Both the position numbers and the translations under genes were made by a program. Below are positions 18,256 to 27,189 of a stretch of 64,000 nucleotides of DNA, piece by piece. The stretch is from Pseudomonas sp. 31-12 (GTDB taxonomy: Bacteria > Pseudomonadota > Gammaproteobacteria > Pseudomonadales > Pseudomonadaceae). The DNA lies in assembly GCF_003151075.1 (NCBI RefSeq), contig NZ_CP029482.1, positions 6,292,001 to 6,356,000 of the forward strand. The letters are read 5' to 3'. The notes below the pieces were generated by a model. The model was given only the letters and a program-made list of their open reading frames with translations. It had not been told where the DNA came from and did not search any database. Each line of letters opens with the position of its first letter. The first letter of the stretch is position 1.

Positions 18256-20061
18256 TTAGTAGCCCAGCGCGAAGTCCTCTTCTCTCATGTCCATCAAGTT
18301 GTTGGCACCCGACAGCATGGTTGCAACGTGAGTGCGGGTACGCGGCAGGATGCGCTGGAAGTAGAAGCGCGCAGTCTGCAGCTTGGCGGTGTAGAACGCC
18401 TCTTCGGAAGTGCCGGCAGCCAGCTTCTCGGCAGCCAGACGCGCCATGTCAGCCCAGAAGTAGGCCAGGCAGGCGTAACCGGAGTACATCAGGTAGTCCA
18501 CCGAGGCCGCGCCGACTTCTTCGCGATCTTTCATGGCGGCCATACCGACCTTCATGGTCAGCTCACCCCACTCTTTGTTCAGCGCAGCCAATGGCTCGAC
18601 GAACTCTTTGACCGCTTCGTTGCCTTCGTTGGTCTGGCAGAACTTGTGGACGATCTTGGTGAAGCCTTTCAGGGCCTCGCCTTGAGTCATCAGCACTTTA
18701 CGGCCCAGCAGGTCGAGTGCCTGAATACCGGTGGTGCCTTCGTACAGCATCGAAATGCGGCTGTCGCGAACGTTCTGCTCCATGCCCCACTCGGCGATGA
18801 AGCCGTGGCCGCCGTAGATTTGCACGCCGTGGTTGGCGGATTCGAAGCCGACTTCAGTCATGAAGGCTTTGGCGATTGGAGTCATGAAGGCCAGCAGTGC
18901 GTCGGCTTTCTTCTTCTCTTCTTCGTCTACGCCGTATTTGACGATGTCGACTTGCTTGGCGGTGAAGTAAACCATTGCGCGGTTGCCTTCGGCGAACGCT
19001 TTCATGGTCAACAGCATGCGACGCACGTCAGGGTGAACGATGATCGGGTCAGCGGCTTTTTCCGGCGCTTTCGGGCCAGTCAGCGAACGCATTTGCAGGC
19101 GATCGCGAGCGTATTTCAGGCCGCCCTGGAAGCCGATCTCGGCGTGGGCCAGACCTTGCAGCGCAGTACCCAGACGTGCGGTGTTCATGAAGGTGAACAT
19201 GCAGTTCAGGCCTTTGTTCGCCGGGCCGATCAGGTAACCGGTGGCCGCATCGAAGTTCATCACGCAGGTGGCGTTACCGTGGATGCCCATTTTGTGTTCC
19301 AGGGAACCACAGGTCACGGCGTTGCGAGCGCCGATCGAACCGTCAGCGTTCGGCATGAACTTCGGCACGATGAACAGCGAAATGCCTTTGGTGCCAGCCG
19401 GTGCATCCGGCAGACGTGCCAGCACGATGTGGACGATGTTGTCGGCCATGTCGTGTTCGCCGGCCGAGATGAAGATCTTGGTACCGGAAACTTTGTAGGA
19501 ACCGTCGGCCTGAGGCTCGGCCTTGGTGCGCAGCATGCCCAGGTCGGTGCCGCAGTGCGGTTCGGTCAGGCACATGGTGCCGGTCCATTCGCCGGACACC
19601 AATTTGGTCAGGTAAGCCTCTTGCTGCTCAGGCGTACCGTGCTCGGAAATGGTGTTCATCGCGCCGTGCGACAAGCCTGGGTACATGCCCCACGACCAGT
19701 TGGCTTCGCCAACCATTTCGCTGACCGCCAGACCCAGAGACTCCGGCAGGCCTTGGCCGCCGTGCTCTACGTCGTGGGCCAGGCTTGGCCAGCCGCCTTC
19801 AACGAATTGCTTGTAGGCTTCTTTGAAGCCGGTCGGGGTTTTAACGCCGGACTCGCTCCAGGTGCAGCCTTCGGTGTCACCCACGCGGTTCAGCGGAGCC
19901 AGTACCTGCTCACAAAACTTGGCGCCTTCTTCGAGAATGGCGCTAACCATGTCAGGAGTTGCGTCTGCACAAGCCGGAAGGCTCTGATAGTGCGCTTCGT
20001 AGCCGAGCAGTTCGTCACGAACGAAGCGAATATCACGCAAGGGGGCCTTGTAGTCAGGCAT
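18256..20061 (-). CDS. Acyl-CoA dehydrogenase, FadE type (paralogue 3)
   Basis: 601 residues, [20 protein letters not shown] onward. It shares the long architecture of the two upstream copies: [39 protein letters not shown], the catalytic Glu in [13 protein letters not shown] and the extra C-terminal domain. Its place beside the bio operon matches P. aeruginosa PA0506 (called FadE1), a beta-oxidation enzyme of the PsrA regulon; a PsrA-like palindrome lies 61 bases upstream of the start. The gene has its own terminator. Confidence 0.92.
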   Translation of the reverse strand: MPDYKAPLRDIRFVRDELLGYEAHYQSLPACADATPDMVSAILEEGAKFCEQVLAPLNRVGDTEGCTWSESGVKTPTGFKEAYKQFVEGGWPSLAHDVEHGGQGLPESLGLAVSEMVGEANWSWGMYPGLSHGAMNTISEHGTPEQQEAYLTKLVSGEWTGTMCLTEPHCGTDLGMLRTKAEPQADGSYKVSGTKIFISAGEHDMADNIVHIVLARLPDAPAGTKGISLFIVPKFMPNADGSIGARNAVTCGSLEHKMGIHGNATCVMNFDAATGYLIGPANKGLNCMFTFMNTARLGTALQGLAHAEIGFQGGLKYARDRLQMRSLTGPKAPEKAADPIIVHPDVRRMLLTMKAFAEGNRAMVYFTAKQVDIVKYGVDEEEKKKADALLAFMTPIAKAFMTEVGFESANHGVQIYGGHGFIAEWGMEQNVRDSRISMLYEGTTGIQALDLLGRKVLMTQGEALKGFTKIVHKFCQTNEGNEAVKEFVEPLAALNKEWGELTMKVGMAAMKDREEVGAASVDYLMYSGYACLAYFWADMARLAAEKLAAGTSEEAFYTAKLQTARFYFQRILPRTRTHVATMLSGANNLMDMREEDFALGY

Positions 20062-20121
20062 AGCGATAAACCTCTGCTGATGTAACCGGGAATGAACGAC
20101 CGTGTTGATTTGTTGTGACGG

Positions 20122-20150
20122 TCAAACAGTTGTTTGAAACATACGTTTAC
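20122..20150. promoter_or_regulatory. Tandem PsrA-like operator upstream of acyl-CoA dehydrogenase 3
   Basis: TCAAACAGTTGTTTGA at 20122-20137 fits the PsrA consensus (G/C)AAAC-N2-4-GTTT(G/C) exactly, with CAAAC and GTTTG four bases apart. It is followed by GAAACATACGTTTAC, a second copy with one mismatch. PsrA is the long-chain-fatty-acid-sensing TetR regulator of Pseudomonas. Confidence 0.7.
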
Positions 20151-20288
20151 GACCAAATCTTGTCAAGCGCCGATCTTTTGCCGTTCGTCATCACGCCACG
20201 CAAATGCCGGACACGCGGCCGCGCTGCCGCCGTTGACAACGCAACAGGCCTTGCAGGAAAGATTAGTTGAGGGAGAAGGACTTACGCA

Positions 20289-20313
20289 CAAAAATGCCGC
20301 GAATAATCGCGGC
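20289..20313 (-). terminator. Terminator after the flagellar-rod-like small gene
   Basis: On the minus strand GCCGCGA-TTAT-TCGCGGC, a 7-bp stem with a 4-base loop, is followed by ATTTTTG, 29 bases after the stop. Confidence 0.88.
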
Positions 20314-20341
20314 GTTTTAGTGATGCGGATTCAGCGAGGGA

Positions 20342-20638
20342 TCAAGCGAAGGTATCGATCAACGTGCCAAGCACTTCATCGGAAGCCTTGGCGACTTTGG
20401 CGCCGGCTTCAACCTGAAACTTGCCCTGGGCCATCTCGACCATGCTGCTGGCCAGGTCCGACTGCTGACTGCGGTCTACCGAACGCAGGCGATCAACCTG
20501 GACTGCGGAAGACTGGCTGGTCACCGAGCGCTCGATGGTGCTGCTGGCGATCTGGCCGGAAGCCTGATCGACACGGTTCTGCCCTGTCTGAATAGTGCTC
20601 AGACCGGCATAAAAAGCGGTGTTTCCTGAGATTTCCAT
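20342..20638 (-). CDS. 98-residue protein resembling flagellar rod/hook termini
   Basis: 98 residues from MEISGNTAFYAGLSTIQTGQ; an upstream extension of the frame lacks a ribosome site. The N-terminus has the spacing of FlgC/FlgE-type proteins (AxxAGL...Q...RVDQASGQIAS) and the C-terminus, EMAQGKFQVEAGAKVAKASD then EVLGTLIDTFA, resembles their terminal heptad region. The middle is short and polar, so the globular domain is absent. No signal peptide. AGGA lies about 11 bases before the ATG, a long spacing. It is alone between its terminator and bioD, in the place of P. aeruginosa PA0505. Function unknown; structural kinship to axial flagellar proteins is my inference. Confidence 0.75.
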   Translation of the reverse strand: MEISGNTAFYAGLSTIQTGQNRVDQASGQIASSTIERSVTSQSSAVQVDRLRSVDRSQQSDLASSMVEMAQGKFQVEAGAKVAKASDEVLGTLIDTFA

Positions 20639-20745
20639 GGGAGAACTCGTCCTAAAAAGGAACAACAGTGGCCATTGAAACAGACCTGATGGCAAAAGGC
20701 CCGACAAAAACACTAATGGCACAGTGCCTTGTCATAGGCAAAATC

Positions 20746-21426
20746 TCAATCCAGCAGATCCAGTTGCAGATGTTCCGCCACCGCTTCTGCAGTCACCAAT
20801 TTGAGTTTCGGCACTCGTCCAAGGCAAGGCGCGGGAATCCGCTCGGCAAGAGTCGCGAGGTTCTCTTCCAGACGCGAGGTCTTCGGATCAATGATATTGG
20901 CCACCCAACCCGCCAGCTGCAAACCATCCTGCGCGATCGCCTCGGCGGTCAGCAGCGCATGATTGATACAGCCCAGGCGCACCCCGACCACCAGAATCAC
21001 CGGCAGGCCCAGCGCCATCGCCAGATCCGACAGATTGTCCTGATCCGCCAATGGCACGCGCCAGCCGCCGGCGCCTTCGATCAAGGTGAAATCCGCCTGC
21101 ATGTCGAGAATGTCGAGCATCGGCGTCAACAGTGATTGCACCGTCAGCGCCACGCCCGCCTCCCGCGCGGCCAGGTGCGGAGCGATCGGTGGTTCGAACG
21201 CCACCGGGTTGACCTGTGCATAAGTCAAAGGCAACGAGCACTCGGCCAACAGCGCCAGCGCATCGGAATTACGCAATCCCTTGGGCGTCACATCACAGCC
21301 GGAAGCGACCGGTTTGCCCGCCGCCGTGCTCATGCCCGCCGACCGCGCAGCATGCAACAAGCCTGCTGCAATGGTGGTCTTGCCGACATCAGTGTCCGTG
21401 CCGGTGATGAAATAGGCTGCGCTCAT
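20746..21426 (-). CDS. bioD: Dethiobiotin synthetase BioD
   Basis: 226 residues. The P-loop GTDTDVGKT is at residues 9-17, with the conserved KPVASGC and the [10 protein letters not shown] segment. It closes the ureido ring of dethiobiotin from DAPA, CO2 and ATP. Last gene of the bio operon; its start overlaps the bioC stop by four bases. Confidence 0.95.
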   Translation of the reverse strand: MSAAYFITGTDTDVGKTTIAAGLLHAARSAGMSTAAGKPVASGCDVTPKGLRNSDALALLAECSLPLTYAQVNPVAFEPPIAPHLAAREAGVALTVQSLLTPMLDILDMQADFTLIEGAGGWRVPLADQDNLSDLAMALGLPVILVVGVRLGCINHALLTAEAIAQDGLQLAGWVANIIDPKTSRLEENLATLAERIPAPCLGRVPKLKLVTAEAVAEHLQLDLLD

Positions 21427-22235
21427 ACGGGTTTCTCCAACACGGCGTAGACCACCTGATAAGTCGCTGGCAATCCTTCGGCCTGACGAAACTGCTCATA
21501 AGCCTCGATCAAGCCGAGGATCCGCGCGCGACCGGTCAAACCACCCGGCCGACCAGGGTTCAAGTTGTGCGCGCCCAGTGCCTTGAGTTCATGCGTCAGG
21601 CTGCGCACATCCGGGTAATGCAACACATGCGCACGGGTTTGCAGGCCGACGACCTTCAAGCCACTGGACGCGCACAAATGTTGATAAACCCCCAACTCGC
21701 GGAAGCGATTGACGTGCACCATGCCATCCACCTGCCGCCAGCTGTCACGCAACTCAAACAACGTTCCTACGCAAAGACTAGCAAACGCGAAAATCCCACC
21801 CGGCTTCAGGGCCCGATACGCCTCACTGAGCACCGATTCGAAATCCGCACACCACTGCACCGCCAGGCTCGAGAAGATCAGATCACAGGTCGAATCCTGC
21901 AGCGGCAAGTGCTCGGCATCACCGGCGATGAAATGCGTGGCGCCGCCCAGTGGCCGGGCGTGGTTGAGCATGCCTTCGGCGATGTCCATTGCCAGTCCGT
22001 GACCGGCAGGAAAGCGCTCGCCCAATGCCCGGCTGAAATGCCCGGTGCCGCATCCCAGATCCAGCCAGACGCCCGGTACAAAATCATCCGGCAAACGGCT
22101 CAACAACTGGCTGCCGACATCGCGCTGCAGTTCAGCCACGCTGTCGTAGCTCGCCGCCGCGCGGGAAAAGGAGGCCGCTACCTGACGCTTGTCGGGCAAG
22201 CCGCCGGGCAGATTGGGGAGAGATAAATCAGTCAT
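21423..22235 (-). CDS. bioC: Malonyl-ACP O-methyltransferase BioC
   Basis: 270 residues from [21 protein letters not shown] class I SAM-methyltransferase: [16 protein letters not shown] (motif I), [10 protein letters not shown] and AGDAEHLPL. BioC methylates malonyl-ACP to open the pimelate moiety route through fatty-acid synthesis. It overlaps bioH by 8 bases and bioD by 4, so translation of the three is coupled. Confidence 0.94.
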   Translation of the reverse strand: MTDLSLPNLPGGLPDKRQVAASFSRAAASYDSVAELQRDVGSQLLSRLPDDFVPGVWLDLGCGTGHFSRALGERFPAGHGLAMDIAEGMLNHARPLGGATHFIAGDAEHLPLQDSTCDLIFSSLAVQWCADFESVLSEAYRALKPGGIFAFASLCVGTLFELRDSWRQVDGMVHVNRFRELGVYQHLCASSGLKVVGLQTRAHVLHYPDVRSLTHELKALGAHNLNPGRPGGLTGRARILGLIEAYEQFRQAEGLPATYQVVYAVLEKPV

Positions 22236-22959
22236 CACCGGACTCGTGCAAAAAGGCCTGGATCGCCCCCGCCACACCGTGGGGATCTTCCAGAAGAAAC
22301 GCATGGCTGGCCTGTTCAATCAGACCGATTTCGACGTCCGGCAGCAAGGCCAACAAATCACCCGCCGCTTCCGCCGGAACCAGACCGTCGAGGCCGGCGA
22401 ACAAATGCAGTTGTGGACCGCGAAATGCCTGCAACGCTTGACGGGTATCCAGTTGGGCGAGCACTTCCAGTCCGCTCATCAGCACCGCTTCTGAGGTATG
22501 CGGCGCCCCACCGAGCAACAACCGCGACAGCCCGCGAGGATCTTCCGAGCCTTGGGCGCAAAGGAGTGAAAAGCGCTTCAACGTCATCCGCGGGTCGGCT
22601 TTGCAACCGGCGAGAAACGCATCGAAGGTTTCGCCAGGCATCGCACTCGGCCACTGCTCATGGGCGACAAAAGAAGGATTGCTCGCCAGGGTCAGCAAGC
22701 CGCAGCAACGATCACCCCGACGCGCCGCCAGCTCAGACGCAAGCATGCCGCCGAGGGACCAGCCACCGAGCCAGGCGTCTTGCGGGATCGTCGAATCCAG
22801 CTCATCGAGCCACTCTTCAAGCTCGCTCGATTCCAGTTCCGGCAACGGCTCGATCTCGACCCGCAGATGCTCATCCAGCCCCTGCAACGCGGCTGCCAAC
22901 GGCTCCAGCGGTGAAACTCCGAGGCCCCATCCGGGCAGCAGAATCAGTCGATCACGCAT
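22228..22959 (-). CDS. bioH: Pimeloyl-ACP methyl ester esterase BioH
   Basis: 243 residues from [24 protein letters not shown] lies 7 bases before the ATG. Alpha/beta-hydrolase with nucleophile Ser68 in GGWSLGGML, the Asp in [10 protein letters not shown] and the His in [10 protein letters not shown]. BioH removes the methyl group from pimeloyl-ACP methyl ester to end the BioC pathway. It overlaps bioF by 8 bases. Confidence 0.93.
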   Translation of the reverse strand: MRDRLILLPGWGLGVSPLEPLAAALQGLDEHLRVEIEPLPELESSELEEWLDELDSTIPQDAWLGGWSLGGMLASELAARRGDRCCGLLTLASNPSFVAHEQWPSAMPGETFDAFLAGCKADPRMTLKRFSLLCAQGSEDPRGLSRLLLGGAPHTSEAVLMSGLEVLAQLDTRQALQAFRGPQLHLFAGLDGLVPAEAAGDLLALLPDVEIGLIEQASHAFLLEDPHGVAGAIQAFLHESGDD

Positions 22960-24130
22960 GGCTTGGCTCCGGTCCAAGTTGTTGGAAACAATCGGCCAGT
23001 CCATTCAACAATAGCTGCACCTGTGCCTCGCTGTGGGCCGCGGTCAGGGTCACGCGCAGACGCGCGCTGCCGGCGGGCACGGTGGGCGGACGAATCGCCG
23101 TGACCATCAGCCCGCGCTCGCGCAGCATCTGCGACAGTCGAACCGCACGCCCGGCATCGCCGATCATGATCGGCTGGATCGGCGTGAAGCTGTCCATCAA
23201 CTCAAGGCCGATCTGCTCGGCGCCGTGCCGGAACTGGCGGATCAACACTTTCAGATGCTCGCGACGCCAATGTTCAGTGCGCAGCAGCTCGAGGCTTTTG
23301 AGCGTCGCACAGGCCAAGGCCGGCGGTTGGCTGGTGGTGTAGATATAGGGGCGGGCAAACTGGATCAGGCTTTCGATCAGCTCTTCGCTGCCAGCCACAA
23401 AGGCACCCGCAGTGCCGAATGCCTTGCCGAGGGTGCCGACCAGCACCGGCACGTCTTCCTGGCTCAGGCCGAAATGCTCGACGATCCCGCCGCCGTTGGC
23501 GCCCAGCGGACCGAAGCCATGCGCGTCATCAACCATCAGCCACGCACCTTTAGCCTTGGCTTCCCGGGCCAGCGCCGGCAAGTCGGCGATATCGCCGTCC
23601 ATGCTGAACACGCCGTCGGTGACCACCAGCGTATTGCCGGTCGCCTTCTCCAGACGCTTGGCCAGACTGGCCGCGTCGTTGTGCAGATAGCGATTGAAAC
23701 GCGCGCCGGACAACAAACCGGCATCCAGCAACGAGGCATGATTGAGGCGGTCTTCCAGCACCGTATCACCCTGCCCGATCAACGCGGTGACCGCGCCGAG
23801 GTTGGCCATGTAACCGGTGGTGAACAGCAGCGCACGCGGGCGACCGGTCAGGTCGGCCAACGCTTCCTCCAGCTCATGATGCGGCGTGCTGTGGCCAATG
23901 ACCAAATGCGACGCCCCGCCACCGACACCCCAACGAGCAGCACCGGCGCGCCAGGCTTCGATCACTTGCGGATGATTGGCCAGGCCCAGGTAATCGTTGT
24001 TGCAGAACGCCAGCAATGGCTGACCGTCGACCACCACTTCCGGGCCTTGAGGGCTTTCGAGCAGGGGGCGTTGGCGGTAGAGGTTTTCGGCACGACGGGC
24101 AGCAAGGCGTGCGGCGAGATCGAAAGACAT
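22952..24130 (-). CDS. bioF: 8-amino-7-oxononanoate synthase BioF
   Basis: 392 residues. Fold-type I PLP enzyme of the alpha-oxoamine synthase family: [35 protein letters not shown] and the PLP Lys in [12 protein letters not shown]. It condenses pimeloyl-ACP with alanine. A REP pair fills the gap after bioB; its 3' end overlaps bioH. Confidence 0.96.
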   Translation of the reverse strand: MSFDLAARLAARRAENLYRQRPLLESPQGPEVVVDGQPLLAFCNNDYLGLANHPQVIEAWRAGAARWGVGGGASHLVIGHSTPHHELEEALADLTGRPRALLFTTGYMANLGAVTALIGQGDTVLEDRLNHASLLDAGLLSGARFNRYLHNDAASLAKRLEKATGNTLVVTDGVFSMDGDIADLPALAREAKAKGAWLMVDDAHGFGPLGANGGGIVEHFGLSQEDVPVLVGTLGKAFGTAGAFVAGSEELIESLIQFARPYIYTTSQPPALACATLKSLELLRTEHWRREHLKVLIRQFRHGAEQIGLELMDSFTPIQPIMIGDAGRAVRLSQMLRERGLMVTAIRPPTVPAGSARLRVTLTAAHSEAQVQLLLNGLADCFQQLGPEPSHA

Positions 24131-24172
24131 GCAGGCCTCACGGGGCAGAATTCAGAAGCGACGACGCAATAC

Positions 24173-24265
24173 CCTGTGGGAGCGGGCTTGCCCGCGATGA
24201 CGGCGTCACATTCAACATAGAAGTCGACTGATAAATCGCTATCGCGGGCAAGCCCGCTCCCACAG
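24173..24265. repeat. REP pair, family A (bioB-bioF gap)
   Basis: CCTGTGGGAGCGGGCTTGCC and its inverted partner ending CCCGCTCCCACAG enclose about 45 bases. It lies inside the bio operon between bioB and bioF. Confidence 0.92.
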
Positions 24266-24292
24266 TGTCTTGTATTCCTTCAGAGGAGGGCG

Positions 24293-25348
24293 TTAAACAG
24301 CCGCGTTATAGAACTGCTCGCTGCTCTTCTGCTCAACCAGCGCTTGTTCGATCGCGGCCTGATGCACTTCGTCCGCGTGCTCTTCGCGCGCTTCCGGCAG
24401 GATCCCCAGGCGCGAGAACAGTTGCATGTCCTTGTCGGCCTGCGGGTTGGCGGTGGTCAGCAGTTTTTCGCCGTAGAAAATCGAGTTGGCACCGGCGAAG
24501 AACGCCAGGGCCTGCATCTGCTCGTTCATCGCTTCGCGGCCAGCGGACAGGCGCACGTGGGATTGCGGCATCAGGATGCGCGCGACGGCGAGCATGCGGA
24601 TGAAGTCGAACGGGTCGATGTCCTCGGCGTTTTCCAGCGGCGTACCGGCGACTTTCACCAGCATGTTGATTGGCACCGACTCTGGATGCTCGGGCAGGTT
24701 GGCCAGCTGGATCAGCAGATTGGCGCGGTCATCGAGGGACTCGCCCATGCCGAGGATGCCGCCGGAGCAGATCTTCATCCCCGATTCACGCACGTAAGCC
24801 AGGGTTTGCAGGCGCTCGCTGTAAGTGCGGGTGGTGATGATGCTGCCGTAGAACTCCGGCGAGGTGTCGAGGTTGTGGTTGTAGTAATCGAGGCCGGCGT
24901 CGGCCAGCGCAACGGTCTGGTCCTGATCCAGGCGACCCAGGGTCATGCAGGTTTCCAGGCCCATGGCTTTCACGCCTTTGACCATTTCCAGCACGTAAGG
25001 CATGTCTTTGGCCGACGGGTGTTTCCACGCCGCGCCCATGCAGAAACGGGTCGAACCGATGGCCTTGGCGCGAGCGGCCTCTTCGAGGACCTTCTGCACT
25101 TCCATCAGCTTTTCTTTTTCCAGGCCGGTGTTGTAGTGACCGGACTGCGGACAATATTTGCAATCTTCCGGGCAGGCGCCGGTCTTGATCGACAGCAGGG
25201 TGGAAACCTGGACGCGGTTGGCGTCGAAATGCGCGCGGTGCACCGTTTGCGCCTGGAACAACAGGTCGTTGAATGGCTGAACGAAGAGTGCTTTGACTTC
25301 GGCCAAAGACCAGTCATGACGCAGGGTTGCAGAGGTGCTGGCGCTCAT
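24293..25348 (-). CDS. bioB: Biotin synthase BioB (radical SAM)
   Basis: 351 residues from [26 protein letters not shown] precedes the ATG. The [4Fe-4S] motif CPEDCKYC gives C59, C63 and C66. Other BioB signatures are [13 protein letters not shown] and the C-terminal [13 protein letters not shown]. It inserts sulfur into dethiobiotin. First gene of bioBFHCD, divergent from comF, with a BirA-type operator about 100-130 bases upstream. Confidence 0.97.
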   Translation of the reverse strand: MSASTSATLRHDWSLAEVKALFVQPFNDLLFQAQTVHRAHFDANRVQVSTLLSIKTGACPEDCKYCPQSGHYNTGLEKEKLMEVQKVLEEAARAKAIGSTRFCMGAAWKHPSAKDMPYVLEMVKGVKAMGLETCMTLGRLDQDQTVALADAGLDYYNHNLDTSPEFYGSIITTRTYSERLQTLAYVRESGMKICSGGILGMGESLDDRANLLIQLANLPEHPESVPINMLVKVAGTPLENAEDIDPFDFIRMLAVARILMPQSHVRLSAGREAMNEQMQALAFFAGANSIFYGEKLLTTANPQADKDMQLFSRLGILPEAREEHADEVHQAAIEQALVEQKSSEQFYNAAV

Positions 25349-25440
25349 GGGCGTTTCCTTTGTTTTATGCTTGGCAAGCGGTCGGGGGATGGAATACCCA
25401 CAGACGCGACACGGATGTTCGGCATATTTAAGGAAGAGCG

Positions 25441-26181
25441 ATGCGCTGTCAACCACCATACGTAGGACAGGTTTACATCTGGTTAAACAATGATCAACAC
25501 TGCTTACTCTGCAGCGAGGCCACCGAAGAAGTCAGGCCCATCTGCATGGCCTGCGAAACGGACCTGCCCTGGTTGGGGGATCACTGCCAGACCTGCGCCC
25601 TGCCATTGCCTGCGGCCGGCCTGACGTGTGGCCCATGTTTAAAACTGCCGCCGGCTTTCGAGCGGGTCGCTGCGCCCTGGACTTACAGTTTTCCGGTGGA
25701 CACGTTGATCACGCGCTTCAAGCACAGCGCCAAGTGGCCGTTTGGCCGCCTGCTCGGCGAACTTCTCGCGCAATACCTGCAACACCGCTTCGATGAGGAC
25801 CTTGATAGGCCCGACGCTCTGGTCCCTGTTCCGCTTGCTGCTAAACGCCTGCGTCAACGGGGTTTCAACCAGGCCGCGATGCTCGCCCGCTGGCTCGGTG
25901 ACAGCCTCAACATCCCTTGCGATGAAAAACTGCTGCTGAGGATTCAGGACACCAGCGCGCAACAAGACCTGAATGCCGATGCGCGCAAGAAGAACCTGCG
26001 CAATGCTTTTGCGCTGGTGCCCGAAGCATCCATCAAGGGCCGGCACCTGGCGATCGTGGACGACGTGCTGACTACTGGCGCCACCGCACAGGCCCTGGCC
26101 CGCCTGTTGATGGACGCTGGCGCGGCACGGGTCGATGTTTACTGCCTGGCCCGCACGCCCAAACCCGGCGAAGCGGTTTAA
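25441..26181 (+). CDS. comF: ComF-family phosphoribosyltransferase-like protein
   Basis: 246 residues from the ATG at 25441 with AAGGA 6 bases before it. An N-terminal double CxxC zinc region ([28 protein letters not shown]) leads to a type I PRTase domain: [20 protein letters not shown] and the PRPP-binding loop [14 protein letters not shown]. ComF proteins take part in DNA uptake in competent bacteria; in pseudomonads the role is unproven. The first codons contain a BirA-type operator serving divergent bioB. A later start would remove the first CxxC, so this start is kept. Confidence 0.85.
   Translation: MRCQPPYVGQVYIWLNNDQHCLLCSEATEEVRPICMACETDLPWLGDHCQTCALPLPAAGLTCGPCLKLPPAFERVAAPWTYSFPVDTLITRFKHSAKWPFGRLLGELLAQYLQHRFDEDLDRPDALVPVPLAAKRLRQRGFNQAAMLARWLGDSLNIPCDEKLLLRIQDTSAQQDLNADARKKNLRNAFALVPEASIKGRHLAIVDDVLTTGATAQALARLLMDAGAARVDVYCLARTPKPGEAV
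25447..25477. promoter_or_regulatory. BirA-type biotin operator
   Basis: TGTCAACC, 15 bases, then GGTTTACA matches the gammaproteobacterial BirA operator (TTGTAAACC-N14/15-GGTTTACAA) with a single internal mismatch in the left arm. It lies inside codons 3-13 of comF and about 100 bases upstream of the bioB start, a position from which biotinyl-AMP-BirA could block bioB transcription and perhaps comF elongation. Confidence 0.75.
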
Positions 26182-26196
26182 CCCAGGGGCGCAAAA

Positions 26197-26290
26197 CCTG
26201 GGGGAGCGGGCTTGCTCGCGAAGGCGGCTTGGCATTCAACATCGATGTCGACTGAACCGACGCCTTCGCGAGCAAGCCCGCTCCCACAGG
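26197..26290. repeat. REP pair, family A (comF-modE gap)
   Basis: CCTGGGGGAGCGGGCTTGCT and inverted arm GCGAGCAAGCCCGCTCCCAC enclose ATTCAACATCGATGTCGAC; the spacer resembles that of the bioB-bioF copy. Confidence 0.92.
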
Positions 26291-26366
26291 GTTTGTGGTC
26301 TGACTTGACTCCAGCAGTCCAAGCCGCCAACGTCCTCCCCATCGCCACAACCCAAAGCCTCTCTCC

Positions 26367-27131
26367 ATGTCCTTGCCCACCTTGTTGTCTCAGCACATTG
26401 TCCGTCGCCCGCAGCGCATCGCGTTGCTGCAGCACATCGCCGAACAGGGCTCGATCACCCGCGCCGCGAAAAGCGCGGGGCTGAGCTACAAGGCGGCCTG
26501 GGATGCCATCGATGAGCTGAACAACCTCGCGCAAAAACCGCTGGTGGAACGCAGCGTCGGCGGCAAGGGCGGCGGTGGCGCCAAGCTCTCCAGCGAAGGT
26601 GAGCGCGTGCTGCGCCTGTATCAAAAGCTGCAAGCATTGCAGGCCCAGGTGCTGGAAGCCGCGGAAGATGCCAGCGACCTGGACCTGCTCGGTCGGCTGA
26701 TGCTCAGAACCAGCGCGCGCAATCAATTGCACGGAAAGATCGTGGCGATCGGCAGCCAGGGGCACAACGATCGAGTCCGTCTTGAACTGGCCGAAGGCTT
26801 GACCCTCGATGCGCAGATCACTCACGACAGCACCCTGCGCATGGAGCTGGAGACCGGCACCGAAGTCGTGGCCCTGATCAAGGCCGGTTGGCTGGAGTTG
26901 CTGGGCATCGATCAACAAACAACACCCGGCAACAATTGCCTCACGGGCATGATCGAAACCATTCTCGATGCCAAAGACGGCCCCAGCGAAGTGCGAATCG
27001 GCCTTCCCAACGGCCAGACCCTCTGCGCACTGGCCGAGCCGCTGCACTTGCGAACGCTAGGTCTTGCCGCAGACAAACCGGTGCGGGTGCAGTTCGCGCC
27101 GTCCAATGTTTTGCTCGGCACTCCACTCTGA
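26367..27131 (+). CDS. modE: Molybdate-responsive regulator ModE
   Basis: 254 residues. N-terminal winged helix (IALLQHIAEQGSITRAAKSA, then GLSYKAAWDAIDELNN and the glycine-rich wing GGKGGGGAKLSSEG) and two C-terminal MOP/TOBE molybdate domains (residues about 115-250). ModE binds molybdate as a dimer and represses or activates molybdenum genes; no mod transport genes are in the window. Ribosome site is weak. Confidence 0.9.
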   Translation: MSLPTLLSQHIVRRPQRIALLQHIAEQGSITRAAKSAGLSYKAAWDAIDELNNLAQKPLVERSVGGKGGGGAKLSSEGERVLRLYQKLQALQAQVLEAAEDASDLDLLGRLMLRTSARNQLHGKIVAIGSQGHNDRVRLELAEGLTLDAQITHDSTLRMELETGTEVVALIKAGWLELLGIDQQTTPGNNCLTGMIETILDAKDGPSEVRIGLPNGQTLCALAEPLHLRTLGLAADKPVRVQFAPSNVLLGTPL

Positions 27132-27189
27132 AACAAAAGCTTCATCGACGCTCTTTAAGGTGGCTGCAAAAACCAACAGGGAGCCTGAT

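Noticed and set aside
18328..20085. 585-codon open frame antisense to acyl-CoA dehydrogenase 3
   Set aside because: Histidine/glycine-rich shadow translation of a well recognised gene, repeated opposite all three paralogues.
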